Below are positions 9,877 through 18,797 of a stretch of 32,575 bases of DNA, one piece after another; within the stretch, counting starts at the first letter, position 1; each line of letters starts with the position of its first letter. Origin of the DNA: Chloroflexota bacterium. Its GTDB lineage: Bacteria; Chloroflexota; Dehalococcoidia; Lucifugimonadales; JACQTT01. A model generated the notes under the pieces. The model made no database searches and was not told where the DNA came from. It was given only the letters and a program-made list of their open reading frames with translations. Where the stretch lies: NCBI GenBank assembly GCA_016210665.1, contig JACQTT010000015.1, positions 1 to 32,575 of the forward strand. Reading direction: 5' to 3'. The translations under genes and the position numbers were made by a program.

Positions 9877-10959
9877 GTGACCACCGAAGCTATTCTCGTC
9901 AAGTTAGAGGAGATAAAAGGCATAGGCCTGCATGGGCTTGAGGCCATAGAGACCCTGGAGTATCTGGAGGAGTGGCGAGTGGCATATCTTGGGAGGCGGA
10001 GCCAACTGGCGCAGTTGCTTAGAGGCTTGAGCTCTTTATCTTTTGAAGAACGTCGCCTTGTGGGGGCAAGAGCCAATGAGACGAAGGCACTTCTAGAGCA
10101 GAGCCTATTAAAGCGAGAGGAGATCTTGAAGGAGGCCGATGCTGCTCTTCTTTCAACAAAAGAGGAGATGGACATTACCCTTCCTGGCCGTCCTGTACCC
10201 CTGGGACGATTGCATCCTACGACTCAGATGGTCAGAGAGATATGCAATGCCTTTGTCTCTATGGGCTTCCAGGTGGTAGAGGGACCCGAGGTGGAATGGG
10301 ATCACTACAACTTTGAGATGCTGAACATACCCAAAGACCACCCGGCCAGGGATATGTGGAACAGCCTCTGGATTGATTACGCTGATGAAGATGGTGAGCG
10401 CACCATGCTTCTGCGTACTCACACTTCGCCGATGCAGGCCCGCATTATGGAGGGGATGAGGCCGCCGGTGCGGGTAGTGGTCCCTGGCAAGTGCTATCGC
10501 TATGAGGCTACTGATGCAACTCATGAGTGGCACTTCTTCCAGATCGAGGGGCTAGCAGTGGACGAGGGAATTACCTTTGCCGATTTGAAGGGGACTCTCT
10601 ACGAGTTTGCCCGGCGCATCTTTGGTCCTCAGAGGAGGGTGCGCTTTCGTTGCGACTACTTTCCCTTTGTAGAGCCTGGGGTGGACATGGCGATAGACTG
10701 TTTCGCCTGCCAGGGCCGAGGCTTCCTCTCAAGTGGGGCTGAGGAGGGGTGTCGGCTCTGCAGAGGGTCTGGGTGGATCGAAATCATGGGGGCAGGTATG
10801 GTGCATCCCAAGGTGCTGGAGGGGGTTGGGTATGATCCCACAATTTATACCGGGTTCGCCTTTGGACTGGGGCCAGAGCGCATCGCCATGCTGAAGTACG
10901 GTATCGATGACATACGCCTTTTCTATAGCAACGACCTGCGTTTTCTGAGCCAATTTTAG
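9877..10959 (+). CDS. pheS: Phenylalanyl-tRNA synthetase alpha subunit
   Basis: PheS carries the class II catalytic core of the PheST heterotetramer that charges tRNA-Phe. Residues 1-95 form the coiled-coil tRNA-binding arm. The core runs from about 105, with HTSPMQ (motif region), [27 protein letters not shown] and motif 3 [17 protein letters not shown] near the C-terminus. A zinc-knuckle-like insert has Cys 275, 278, 292 and 295 (CFAC...CRLC). At 360 residues it is slightly longer than average because of this insert. The start is GTG with GAGG upstream. The partner pheT, usually adjacent, is absent here; a repeat and then argS follow. Confidence 0.97.
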   Translation: MTTEAILVKLEEIKGIGLHGLEAIETLEYLEEWRVAYLGRRSQLAQLLRGLSSLSFEERRLVGARANETKALLEQSLLKREEILKEADAALLSTKEEMDITLPGRPVPLGRLHPTTQMVREICNAFVSMGFQVVEGPEVEWDHYNFEMLNIPKDHPARDMWNSLWIDYADEDGERTMLLRTHTSPMQARIMEGMRPPVRVVVPGKCYRYEATDATHEWHFFQIEGLAVDEGITFADLKGTLYEFARRIFGPQRRVRFRCDYFPFVEPGVDMAIDCFACQGRGFLSSGAEEGCRLCRGSGWIEIMGAGMVHPKVLEGVGYDPTIYTGFAFGLGPERIAMLKYGIDDIRLFYSNDLRFLSQF

Positions 10960-11200
10960 GGTCTGGGTGAGGCGGAGACTAGAGACTCCTTCTGCGAATA
11001 TGTCTATTGTTCAGTTGCATAAATCAGCGTGCTTAAGGCCCTCCCCAATCCCGCTCATCCTGAGCTCCGAATTCATCGCGAGTCTCGACATAGTCGGACT
11101 TGTCGAAGGATCCTCCGTTCATGGTTCGACAGGCTCACCACGAGCGGCTGATTATGACGCTTTTTCTGTAACTAAAACTAAGCATTAGGATATTTGTTCC
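10960..11200. other. Intergenic region with a REP-like palindromic repeat
   Basis: 241 bases between pheS and argS. The open frames here have no family likeness. The middle (11051-11147) is a palindromic repeat, described separately. An AGGA just before 11201 may be the argS ribosome site. No strong promoter or terminator is seen. Confidence 0.6.
11051..11147. repeat. REP-like composite palindromic repeat
   Basis: The outer arms CCGCTCATCCTGAGC and GCTCACCACGAGCGG are imperfect inverted repeats (12 of 15 positions pair). Inside, TTGTCGAAGGAT and CCGTTCATGGTTCGACAGGC match the kind of 'CTGAGC-TTGTCGAA' interspersed palindrome common in many bacterial genomes. The unit looks like two related palindromes, one nested in or split by the other. 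It lies fully between two genes. Confidence 0.6.
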
Positions 11201-12871
11201 ATGACTATCAAAGAAAGGGTAGCCGCTCTTTTGCAGCAAGCTATGGATGAGGCCCAAGCCAAGGGCTTCATCCCCCAAGCTATGCTCCCTGACGTCCTCC
11301 TTGAGCGCCCTCAGAACAGGGAGCATGGCGATCTCGCTTCCAGCCTGCCGCTAAGGCTGGCCCGGAATCTGCATCTCAATCCTATGGAAATAGCCCAGAG
11401 GCTGATTCCTTTGATACCTCCTGCCGAGGAAGTGGAGCGAGTATGGGTGGCACCTCCTGGATTTATCAACTTCGCCCTGAAGAGCTATTGGCTGGTCCAG
11501 CAGGTGGAAGCCGTAGTTCAAGCGGGTGAGCGGTATGGCAACATGGATTTGGGAAAGGGAAAGAAGGTTCAGATAGAGTTCGTCAGCGTTAATCCCACCG
11601 GGCCCTTGCATGTGGGTCATGTGCGAGGGGGAATCCTGGGGAGCACTCTGGCCAATGTTCTAGCTGCGTCCGGCTACAGTGTGGAAAGGGAGTACTACGT
11701 CAACGACGCTGGCACCCAGATGGATTCCTTCTATTACTCCCTTTACGTGCGTTACCAGCAGGCCCTGGGAAAAGAGGCGGAGATGCCCAAGGATGGCTAT
11801 GTGGGGACATACATGGTGGAACTGGCGAGGGAGATCGCCATCGAGGAGGGAGAAGGCTTTCTTCAAATGAGGCCAGAGGAGGCGGTGAAGGCTCTAGGGG
11901 CGATAGGCTTGCAAAAGATGTTGAAGTCCATAAAGGAGGATCTGGAACGGGTAAGAGTTAGTTTCGACGTCTGGTTTAGCGAACGCAGCCTTTACACGGG
12001 CGGTCAATATGATAAGTCTATGCAGATCCTCCGAGAGGCAGGATATCTGACCCAGCGGGAGGGTGCTCTGTGGTTCGCTTCCACAGCGCTGGGAGAGGAC
12101 AAGGACAACGTGCTGGTCCGGAGCACGGGAGCTCCTACCTACTTCGCCTCTGATATAGCCTATCACTATAACAAGTTCTCAGAGAGAGGATTTGACTGGG
12201 TGATAAACATCTGGGGTGCCGACCATCAGGGCCATGTGCCTCGCATGAAGGCTATGGCCTCGGCGTTAGGGGTCGCACCTGAGCGCCTTACGCTGATTAT
12301 CTCCCAGTTGGTCACCCTTAGGCGTGGCCAAGAGGTAGTGAGAGCCTCGAAGCGCACTGGCGAGCTGGTTACTCTACGAGAGCTGGTTGACGAGGTGGGC
12401 CCTGATGCCTGTCGCTTCTTCTTTCTTTCCAGGTCTCCTGAGAGCCAGATGGAGTTTGATCTGGAGTTGGCCAAGAAAGAGTCCTCGGAGAATCCCGTGT
12501 ATTACGTGCAGTACGCCCATGCCAGAATTGCCGGCATTCTGCAACTGGCGCAGGAATCGGGCATAGACTACAGTGACGGCGACGTCTCACTTCTCGTCAA
12601 TCCTGCTGAGATTGACCTGATCCGCCACATGGTAGAATTTCCAGAGTTGATTGAGACTATGGCCCAAAATCTATCGCCCCATCACCTTCCCCACTACGCC
12701 ATGGAGCTGGCGACCGCCTTTCACTGGTTCTACGACCATTGCCGAGTGGTCTCCAGGCTGTCTGAGGAGGAGGGCATCACGAAGGCACGCCTCAAGCTGG
12801 TGCAGGCGGCGCGTATAGTCCTGGCGCGTTGTCTGGATTTGATGGGCATGGACGCCCCAGAGAAGATGTAG
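11201..12871 (+). CDS. argS: Arginyl-tRNA synthetase
   Basis: ArgRS charges tRNA-Arg (class I). The N-terminal Add1-like domain occupies about residues 1-95. The Rossmann core has [19 protein letters not shown] (HIGH motif as HVGH, residues 137-140), and further on the signature-loop region reads [12 protein letters not shown], where most relatives have KMSKR; the Met and first Lys are replaced. The C-terminal DALR anticodon-binding domain ends in [20 protein letters not shown]. At 556 residues it has the family length. The ATG at 11201 has a modest AGGA upstream. No clear terminator follows. Confidence 0.97.
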   Translation: MTIKERVAALLQQAMDEAQAKGFIPQAMLPDVLLERPQNREHGDLASSLPLRLARNLHLNPMEIAQRLIPLIPPAEEVERVWVAPPGFINFALKSYWLVQQVEAVVQAGERYGNMDLGKGKKVQIEFVSVNPTGPLHVGHVRGGILGSTLANVLAASGYSVEREYYVNDAGTQMDSFYYSLYVRYQQALGKEAEMPKDGYVGTYMVELAREIAIEEGEGFLQMRPEEAVKALGAIGLQKMLKSIKEDLERVRVSFDVWFSERSLYTGGQYDKSMQILREAGYLTQREGALWFASTALGEDKDNVLVRSTGAPTYFASDIAYHYNKFSERGFDWVINIWGADHQGHVPRMKAMASALGVAPERLTLIISQLVTLRRGQEVVRASKRTGELVTLRELVDEVGPDACRFFFLSRSPESQMEFDLELAKKESSENPVYYVQYAHARIAGILQLAQESGIDYSDGDVSLLVNPAEIDLIRHMVEFPELIETMAQNLSPHHLPHYAMELATAFHWFYDHCRVVSRLSEEEGITKARLKLVQAARIVLARCLDLMGMDAPEKM

Positions 12872-13218
12872 ACTCTCATTAGGTGAGGCACTTTGTTCGA
12901 CCCCCCGGCCAAGCAGGGCTGCATCCCCGGCGTGACCCATAACTCCAGACTCCAGAGGGTTCTGTGAGGGAGAATAGGTCAGAGCAAGGTTGGCGGTATC
13001 TCTACAGGAAATGAGTTGATCTAGTACTATTATGACTATTATCTTATTGCTGTTGCCATTGAGCAAAATCTGGGGTCATGTGTTGCAACATGCTTAGGGA
13101 GGCTTTTTCGCAAGAATAAACGCAGCCTCTGCTTTTCTTAGTTTTGTAGTCGGAGGACTCGGTGGGAGTGGTACAGGGTAAGGCAGGAGGGAAGCGAGAT
13201 AATGACAAATGGCTACTT
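12872..13218. other. Convergent intergenic region, no gene seen
   Basis: 347 bases between the convergent argS and the GHKL ATPase gene. The open frames are short and have no family likeness. The only structure noted is a weak inverted repeat, GAGGCT (13099-13104) with AGCCTC (13124-13129), followed by a T-rich stretch. It may be a poor terminator; it is not strong evidence. Confidence 0.5.
13099..13140 (+). terminator. Possible weak terminator downstream of argS
   Basis: A 6-bp stem (GAGGCT/AGCCTC) with a 19-base loop, followed by TGCTTTTCTT. The loop is long and the T run is interrupted, so this is only a candidate. It lies about 230 bases past argS, in the convergent region. Confidence 0.25.
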
Positions 13219-14745
13219 TTACGCTTCACCAGAACTCCATAATCGGCAAAATCCTATTAGAATCTGGTTTACTTGATCTTGGTGCTCTTTAACGGTAATC
13301 GTCTCGGAGCCGTCTGCTCGGGCAAGTTCTAAAGCCGCAGTTTCAGCTATATACAAGTCATGCCCTTTCCATTCTTTGTAGAGGGGGAATGTTTTGTTTA
13401 TTATGAGCAATCTTTGTTGCTTGTTATCCTCCCAAGTACTCCTAATTTGAGAATCTAGGACTCTTAGCTCCCATGGAGGCATGCTACCTAAACGCTTAAG
13501 CCTTCCGACGCCGCCGGGAGGAGCCGGCGTTTTTGGATTCTTTGGGATGTGTGTGCCATCAGTACCGGGGACTCCGTCACTTTTACCATTACCTGTCTGC
13601 GGCGGTTTCCGCCCTCTACCTTCCCCCAAAGAGCTTAGGTTCCCGTGCTCTTCGGCTATTGTCTCAATGGCTTTTGCCATAACCCGGCGGACGTCATTCA
13701 GCCTCTTCCTTTCTTCTCTATTAACCGTATCTTCATCAGCTTTATTCAGCAGCTCTTTGATATGGGGATCTAGGACGCTCTTAAGGATCATCTCTACTTG
13801 CTGCCATTCGCTGGACTCTCTATCGAAGTCAGTCTTGTTTGGTAAAACAGGTACACCTTCTACTTTCTTACTAGGCATTTCTACCTCTCCGATGAGGGTG
13901 TTCAAAGACTGTTTGTAAGACGGGCCAGGATGTCCGAAGAATTCACCATCACATATCAAGCGGCCCTTCCTAAGCAGACGCATACCTCCTCGAATTGGCA
14001 AACCACCTTTGCTGCTATGGTCTCTCTTCAGCCGCCCAATCCAGCCCGTTAACCGCAATCCAGAAGAAGTTTTCTTATCAAAGGTCTCTTGATGAAAAGC
14101 CTCGTACAAAGGGAGTTTAAACGGTTCAATCGTCTCTTTGTTCATCGTGATAGATATCTTACCCTCCGCCAATAGCTTTCTAAATACATTTCCCAGATGG
14201 AGTTTAAGTTTTGCTGAATTCTGGCGCCGAGGATGGAGCTTCCGAATTTCGAACTTACAATACCCCTTTCCAAATAGGTCTTTAGTACTCTTATTGGGGA
14301 TCACATCGTACTCTTTCTCTCCCGATGACACATCGCTCCAGTGATCGTCCTGAAGCTCCCAAACAATCTCTTCATCCCACCTTTTTGTCTTCACAATCCA
14401 GGCATCACCTATGTAGCCCATAGCCCCTTTGCCGCCTTGACCGTATTCACCTATATGATCAGCCTTGTTGCTTTTCCCCCATGCCAGCCAGTCTTGTAAC
14501 TCCTGTGGTCCCATACCCAGGCCACCACGATTCTCTACCACTATTTCATCCTTTTTGATTTCTATGTCTATATACAAGTGGTCGCCACCTTGTTTGCCAT
14601 CAAATTCATCAACCGCATTATCAACCAGCTCAAAAACGGCTTCTGCTAGACCTCGGTAGTTATACATAGAGGTTTTTACTAACCCCCGGGTCAACTTTTC
14701 CCTAATTCTTATAGCAGGCGGCATGTTACCTGGTACAGAAATCAT
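13219..14745 (-). CDS. MORC/Hsp90-like GHKL ATPase
   Basis: Residues about 30-120 form a Bergerat (GHKL) ATP-binding fold. They show an N-box ELVDNAVDE (residues 39-47), a G1-like ENRGGLGM (71-78) and a G2 lid GEYGQGGKGAMG (99-110). The middle part (about 225-300), with GGMRLLRKGRLICDGEFFGHP split across the S5-like fold, recalls the second domain of MORC and Hsp90 proteins. A Pro/Gly-rich linker (about 375-412) leads to a C-terminal domain of about 95 residues that I do not recognise. The Asp expected at the start of G1 appears as Glu/Asn. The start has a perfect AGGAGGT, which overlaps the stop of the preceding gene, so both are co-translated. Family (bacterial MORC-like ATPases) is well supported; a role in DNA-modification or defence is inferred. 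Confidence 0.85.
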   Translation of the reverse strand: MISVPGNMPPAIRIREKLTRGLVKTSMYNYRGLAEAVFELVDNAVDEFDGKQGGDHLYIDIEIKKDEIVVENRGGLGMGPQELQDWLAWGKSNKADHIGEYGQGGKGAMGYIGDAWIVKTKRWDEEIVWELQDDHWSDVSSGEKEYDVIPNKSTKDLFGKGYCKFEIRKLHPRRQNSAKLKLHLGNVFRKLLAEGKISITMNKETIEPFKLPLYEAFHQETFDKKTSSGLRLTGWIGRLKRDHSSKGGLPIRGGMRLLRKGRLICDGEFFGHPGPSYKQSLNTLIGEVEMPSKKVEGVPVLPNKTDFDRESSEWQQVEMILKSVLDPHIKELLNKADEDTVNREERKRLNDVRRVMAKAIETIAEEHGNLSSLGEGRGRKPPQTGNGKSDGVPGTDGTHIPKNPKTPAPPGGVGRLKRLGSMPPWELRVLDSQIRSTWEDNKQQRLLIINKTFPLYKEWKGHDLYIAETAALELARADGSETITVKEHQDQVNQILIGFCRLWSSGEA

Positions 14746-14751
14746 TCTCTA

Positions 14752-15300
14752 TTACCTCCTCGCCCTACTCTTAGTCCGTGTTCGCTTGCTGCGCTTAACT
14801 TTTCTTATACCTGCGTTTGATACACTTGTTGGATACCATTGTCTTAGACCATACACGCCACGCTTTGGTCTTAAGAACCTTGGGTCTTTATATATGTGGG
14901 CAACTAAGTTATTGCCAGGGTCTTTCCCAGGTATTATTACACCCCTTGCCACCAGCGCTTTTGTTAAGTCTATGTAGTGATATTCTTTGCCTTCTTGAGA
15001 TAAAAACAGATGAACTGCATCTGCCAGAGAAGCTCCTAAAGAAGTAGAGGGTTTGCCACTGGGTATCTCTTGTTTCCCGCCGGCTCCATCCAAGGCAAAC
15101 TCTACTGGTACCCCCTCTAAAGTCAAAAGGGCCTGAATGTGACGTAGTAGCGCTTCTAGGGTGTCTTTCTCATTCTCTAACTCGGTCAGACGCCCGGCCA
15201 TCTCCGTTCTCACTACCTCTATTTTGGTACAGACCGCGCTCAATTTAGTTGAGACGGCACTTAACTCACTTCTTAGTGCTTTCACAAACTGACTTTCCAT
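14752..15300 (-). CDS. Coiled-coil protein with a HARE-HTH-like winged helix
   Basis: 182 residues in three parts. Residues 4-60 are a heptad-like coiled coil (LRSELSAVSTKLSAVCTKIE and on). Residues about 91-154 look like a winged helix of the HARE-HTH type: ADAVHLFLSQEGKEYHYIDL, then LVARGVIIPGKDPGNNLVAHI and the ending FLRPKRGVYGL. A very basic tail rich in Lys and Arg ends the protein and suggests nucleic-acid binding. I chose the ATG at 15300 because GAAGGG lies 6 bases upstream and the promoter at 15342-15370 would start transcription near 15335; the in-frame ATG at 15336 would be at the transcript end. It is the first gene of the two-gene operon, 6 bases before the ATPase gene. Confidence 0.8.
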   Translation of the reverse strand: MESQFVKALRSELSAVSTKLSAVCTKIEVVRTEMAGRLTELENEKDTLEALLRHIQALLTLEGVPVEFALDGAGGKQEIPSGKPSTSLGASLADAVHLFLSQEGKEYHYIDLTKALVARGVIIPGKDPGNNLVAHIYKDPRFLRPKRGVYGLRQWYPTSVSNAGIRKVKRSKRTRTKSRARR

Positions 15301-15341
15301 TGGTTTCCCTTCTAACGTTATGTTATTAATCACCAAGGTCT

Positions 15342-15370
15342 ATTATACACTCTGTAATTAATCTTGTCAA
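15342..15370 (-). promoter_or_regulatory. Consensus promoter of the HARE-HTH/GHKL operon
   Basis: On the minus strand, TTGACA (15370-15365), a 17-base spacer and TATAAT (15347-15342): a perfect sigma-70 consensus. It lies in a stretch clearly richer in A+T than its surroundings, about 42 bases upstream of the chosen start. Confidence 0.8.
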
Positions 15371-15403
15371 TAGTTGTATAGTGACAGTTATAATGCAATA
15401 TTA

Positions 15404-15425
15404 TATTACTTTGATAACAGTAATA
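15404..15425. promoter_or_regulatory. Palindrome upstream of the operon promoter, possible operator
   Basis: Perfect 7-bp arms TATTACT (15404-15410) and AGTAATA (15419-15425) around an 8-base centre, about 34 bases upstream of the -35 box. It has the size of a dimeric regulator site. No regulator is identified; chance in AT-rich DNA is possible. Confidence 0.3.
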
Positions 15426-15537
15426 ATAGCTCGGTAATTATGTTTTACAAATAAATCGCTGGCGAAGCTAATCAATCGCCCTCAAAGTCACCTGCTCTGA
15501 GTGTCTTCTTTGGGTATGCCCAGTTGAAACCGTAAAG

Positions 15538-16992
15538 TTATCGCTGAAAATGCAGCCGTATTGTTCCGGTTGTGGCCTCTTGCACCTGAGCCCATTCCGC
15601 TATGCGATAGCCTACCACCCACACAATGCCTCTTGGGGAGACTACCAGAGGGATGCGGTCCCGCCAGGAGCGGGGGATTTTCGAGTCCACCATGAAGTTC
15701 TGGAGCTTTTTCTCCTGGGCCATACCCAGGGGCTGAAAGCGATCTCCTGGGCGGCGACGGCGAATCCATAGCTCGCGTCCGGTGGCTTCCAGGGACAGGA
15801 CGGCGCTATAGGAATCCCCTCTGCCTTGCTCCTCCCTGAGAAGGTAGCAAGAGGCGGACTCAGGGTCAGGCACGACAGCGCTGACCTGCCAGCCAGGAAG
15901 CAGGGTTTCGCCTTGGATATTCAGCCTGTGTTCGCCATCCAATGGGGGAAGGGGACACGGCTCCTCCATGACTGAAGATAGAGTGGCGGTTGCATAGCTA
16001 ACAGAGAAGGTCACCTGGCCAGGGAGATCAAGGCTCTTGCCTGCGCCCCTCTGCATAAGGCGGGCCATGTTCTGAATGTGGTTACGCTCCACGTTCCCCA
16101 AATCGCCTTTGACATGATTTACGGCTCGCCGAAGAAGATGATGCTGGATCGCCGTGTCCAGAGATGAGAAGGCGCTTCTATCCAACTCTAGACCTCGGGG
16201 CCGTTCCGTTATTACCCCGGCCCACGCTTTATCCACCTCTTTCTCAATGTAGGCCAGATCCTCTGCTGCTGAGCGGGAGAGGCGCAGAAGGGAATCCTTG
16301 ATGTTAGGGTTGTATTGCTGAAGGAGGGGTAGAAGCTCGTTGCGCAGGCGGTTGCGGGTAAACCGTGAAGAGAGGTTTGTCTCATCACGGCGCGGAGAAA
16401 GCCCCTGAGCTCTACAGTAGGCCTCGGTCTCCTCCCGAGTAACGTTCAGCAATGGGCGCAGGGCGGTAATCTCTGGCATGTCTGAAACCATAGGTGCAGA
16501 GGTGAAGAGGGCTATACCTCTCAAACCGGAAAGGCCTGTTCCCCTGAGGAGGTTCATAAGGATCGTCTCGGCCTGGTCATCGGAGGTGTGCCCCAGAGCC
16601 ACTGCGCTGGCGCCAACCTCTGCGGCAACTCGACTCAGAAAGAGATAGCGTACTTTACGAGCGGCCTCCTCTAGTGAAAGGCGCTCCTTGGCTCTGAAAG
16701 CGGCGACCTCGGCTCTCTCAACGGTGCAAGGCAAGCCCAGGGACTGGAGGGTCTTCGCCACAAATTCGGCGTCTTCATCGGCGTCAGCGCCGCGTAAGCC
16801 GTGATTGAGGTGTGCTCCATGGAGTTGCAGACCAAAGGAGTCCCTCAGGGCATTGAGGCTGTACAAGAGTGTTAAGGAATCTGGGCCGCCGGACACAGCT
16901 ACTACCAGGAGCTCGCGTTTGGCAAACCCAGAATCCCTTAAGACCCTCGCTACCTCGCGGTGTACTCTCTCGACTACCCTTTTATCTGTCAC
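15538..16992 (-). CDS. tilS: tRNA(Ile)-lysidine synthase
   Basis: TilS converts C34 of the tRNA-Ile (CAU anticodon) to lysidine, using ATP and lysine, so that it reads AUA. The N-terminal PP-loop ATPase is clear, with SGGPDS (residues 34-39), HLNHGLRGADAD and LGHTSDDQAETILMNLLRG. Further on are the TilS substrate-binding domain and a C-terminal domain with WIRRRRPGDRFQPLG and KIPRSWRDRIPLV. At 484 residues it is a full-length form. Its start overlaps the upstream CBS-protein gene by 4 bases, so they form an operon. Confidence 0.95.
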   Translation of the reverse strand: MTDKRVVERVHREVARVLRDSGFAKRELLVVAVSGGPDSLTLLYSLNALRDSFGLQLHGAHLNHGLRGADADEDAEFVAKTLQSLGLPCTVERAEVAAFRAKERLSLEEAARKVRYLFLSRVAAEVGASAVALGHTSDDQAETILMNLLRGTGLSGLRGIALFTSAPMVSDMPEITALRPLLNVTREETEAYCRAQGLSPRRDETNLSSRFTRNRLRNELLPLLQQYNPNIKDSLLRLSRSAAEDLAYIEKEVDKAWAGVITERPRGLELDRSAFSSLDTAIQHHLLRRAVNHVKGDLGNVERNHIQNMARLMQRGAGKSLDLPGQVTFSVSYATATLSSVMEEPCPLPPLDGEHRLNIQGETLLPGWQVSAVVPDPESASCYLLREEQGRGDSYSAVLSLEATGRELWIRRRRPGDRFQPLGMAQEKKLQNFMVDSKIPRSWRDRIPLVVSPRGIVWVVGYRIAEWAQVQEATTGTIRLHFQR

Positions 16993-18305
16993 GGGGTGGT
17001 CTTCGAGCCTTCAGGATTGGTCTCAGCCGACTCTTTCTTCGCGCGTTGGGGGGTGATGGTAATGGTAACTCTTTCGATTTTCAGCCCCTTCATTTCGATT
17101 ATCTCTAGTCGCAGGTTTTTGTGAGAGAAACGCTCGCCCTGATGAGGGATGTGTCCCAGGGTATCCAGGACGAAGCCGGCAACGGTCTGATAGTCTCCTT
17201 TTGCGATTCTCAGTCCCAACTCTTCGTTGGCCTGATCGAAATTCATGCCGCCATCAATTTGAAAGGTGTTCTCGCCAATAGCCTCATACTCTCTGTCTGC
17301 TTCAGTGCCCTCTTCTCCGGTACTTCCTACAACCTCTTCGATCAACTGTTTAAGGGTTGCCAGGCCGGTTATGCCCCCGAACTCGTCAATGACCATGGCC
17401 ATCTGATGGCCGAAGCGGCGCATCTCGGCGAAGAGGGCATCCATAGCCTTGGTCTCTGGAACGAAGTAGGGGGTGTGTATGATTTCTGTAACGGGATCTT
17501 CCGATGAGACCCTGCCGGAGGCTATGTTTTGGAGAACATCTTTTGCAGAGAGAATGCCAACGACATTATCTAATGTCTGTTCATATACCGGGAAGCGGGT
17601 GTGATAATGTTCTGAGTAAATTTGCAGAAACTCTCGTAAAGGAGTGCTTTTCTCTATCCACACAATCTCGGTTCTAGGGGTCATGACCTCTCGAACCCGG
17701 CGGTCACCGAAGCGGAATACATTCTCCAGCATCTCTGCCTCGGTGCGCTCTACGACCCCCTCGGCCTGGCTGATGTCTATAAGCATGCGTAGCTCGCCCT
17801 CGGTAACGGTGGGGGTCTGAAGGCTAACTTTCTTGCCGAGGGCCCTGAAGACCAGGCTGGGGACCAGGGAGAAGAGATGAATGAGGGGAGTCTCTACCTT
17901 CATAATAAGCTCCACGGGACGGGACACGACCAAAGACCACCGTGTTGCCATCTGAGCGGCGATAGACTTGGGGGTTATCTCGCCAAAGGTGACAATGACG
18001 ATAGTCAACAGTACGGTAGCGATGACCAGAGTACTGCCCCGGTCTCCAAGTAAGGAGATGGCGAGGGCTGTCCCCAGCGAGGAGGCCAAAATGATAAAGG
18101 CGTTCTCGGTGAGCAGGATGGTGGCGAAGAACTTATCGTGCCTCTCTACCACGCGATTGACCGCCTGGGCTCCCTTGTTCCCCTGGCCGGCCAGGTGGCG
18201 TGTCCGTATCTTGCTCACCGAGATAAGACTGGCTTCGGCGCTGCTGAAGAAGGCGACGGCCAGGATGCTGACAATAAGGATTATGATCTGAATGGATTCT
18301 CCCAT
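16989..18305 (-). CDS. CorC/HlyC-family membrane protein with CBS domains
   Basis: A membrane protein of the CNNM/CorC family, often linked to magnesium efflux. The N-terminal 150 residues form the DUF21 membrane domain, with hydrophobic segments near residues 4-25, 60-85 and 90-120 and the conserved FGEITPKSIA. Two CBS domains follow (from VMTPRTEIVW to about 320, with FPVYEQTLDNVVGILSAKD). The C-terminal CorC/HlyC domain (about 345-425) has GDYQTVAGFVLDTLGHIP. The length of 438 residues is typical. It lies 3 bases after recX and overlaps tilS by 4. The substrate is not shown by the sequence. Confidence 0.93.
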   Translation of the reverse strand: MGESIQIIILIVSILAVAFFSSAEASLISVSKIRTRHLAGQGNKGAQAVNRVVERHDKFFATILLTENAFIILASSLGTALAISLLGDRGSTLVIATVLLTIVIVTFGEITPKSIAAQMATRWSLVVSRPVELIMKVETPLIHLFSLVPSLVFRALGKKVSLQTPTVTEGELRMLIDISQAEGVVERTEAEMLENVFRFGDRRVREVMTPRTEIVWIEKSTPLREFLQIYSEHYHTRFPVYEQTLDNVVGILSAKDVLQNIASGRVSSEDPVTEIIHTPYFVPETKAMDALFAEMRRFGHQMAMVIDEFGGITGLATLKQLIEEVVGSTGEEGTEADREYEAIGENTFQIDGGMNFDQANEELGLRIAKGDYQTVAGFVLDTLGHIPHQGERFSHKNLRLEIIEMKGLKIERVTITITPQRAKKESAETNPEGSKTTP

Positions 18306-18308
18306 GCT

Positions 18309-18797
18309 TTATACGTCCTCCTCATCGGAGCCGAATTTCTTCTCTTGCCACAGGCGATTTATCGTTCCTCGTATTACCGAGGCGCTGAATCCAAGACGCC
18401 GAAGATGGCTCCATACCTTACGCCGAAAGGTGACAAAATCGGCCTTTTCCAGATGACGTGTGACCTTCAGGCCTGCCTGATACGCACCCTCTTCATCGTC
18501 CAGGTCTATAACGGCAGCATCGGCTATCTCATGGGGAATACCTTTGGCCGCAAGCTCCCTGCGAATAAGAAAGGCACTGCGGGGTCGGGACGACTCTCGG
18601 CTACGACGCCATGATTGGGCAAAGGAAAGGTCGTCTAAGAGGTTCTGTTCTTTGAGACGTGCCAGGGCACTCTCTACCTCTGGCAGGGAAAAGGTGCGGA
18701 GGAGGCGTGTTCTGAGTTCAGCCTCGCTGCGTGAGCGAAAGGAGAGAAGGCGCAAAGCGGAGTTGTAGGCCCGTAAGAAGGGATCATCGTCGTTCAT
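18309..18797 (-). CDS. recX: RecX regulatory protein
   Basis: RecX binds RecA filaments and inhibits RecA activity. The 162-residue all-helical protein has the three-helix repeats of the family: YNSALRLLSFRSRSEAELRT, LKEQNLLDDLSFAQSWRRS, then RRELAAKGI and, at the end, LRRLGFSASVIRGTINRLW. Length is normal. It lies downstream of recA on the same strand, with a 286-base gap, and starts the recX-corC-tilS group. Confidence 0.92.
   Translation of the reverse strand: MNDDDPFLRAYNSALRLLSFRSRSEAELRTRLLRTFSLPEVESALARLKEQNLLDDLSFAQSWRRSRESSRPRSAFLIRRELAAKGIPHEIADAAVIDLDDEEGAYQAGLKVTRHLEKADFVTFRRKVWSHLRRLGFSASVIRGTINRLWQEKKFGSDEEDV

Noticed and set aside
9690-10175. N-terminal 162-codon extension of the S12 frame
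   Set aside because: It is antisense to pheS and its promoter; the ATG at 9689 has a good ribosome site and the family start.
10967-11188. Open frame of 73 codons between pheS and argS
   Set aside because: It runs through the palindromic repeat and has no protein-like composition or ribosome site.
13044-13229. Small minus-strand frame past the GHKL gene
   Set aside because: No ribosome site, no family likeness, and it overlaps the end of the ATPase gene.
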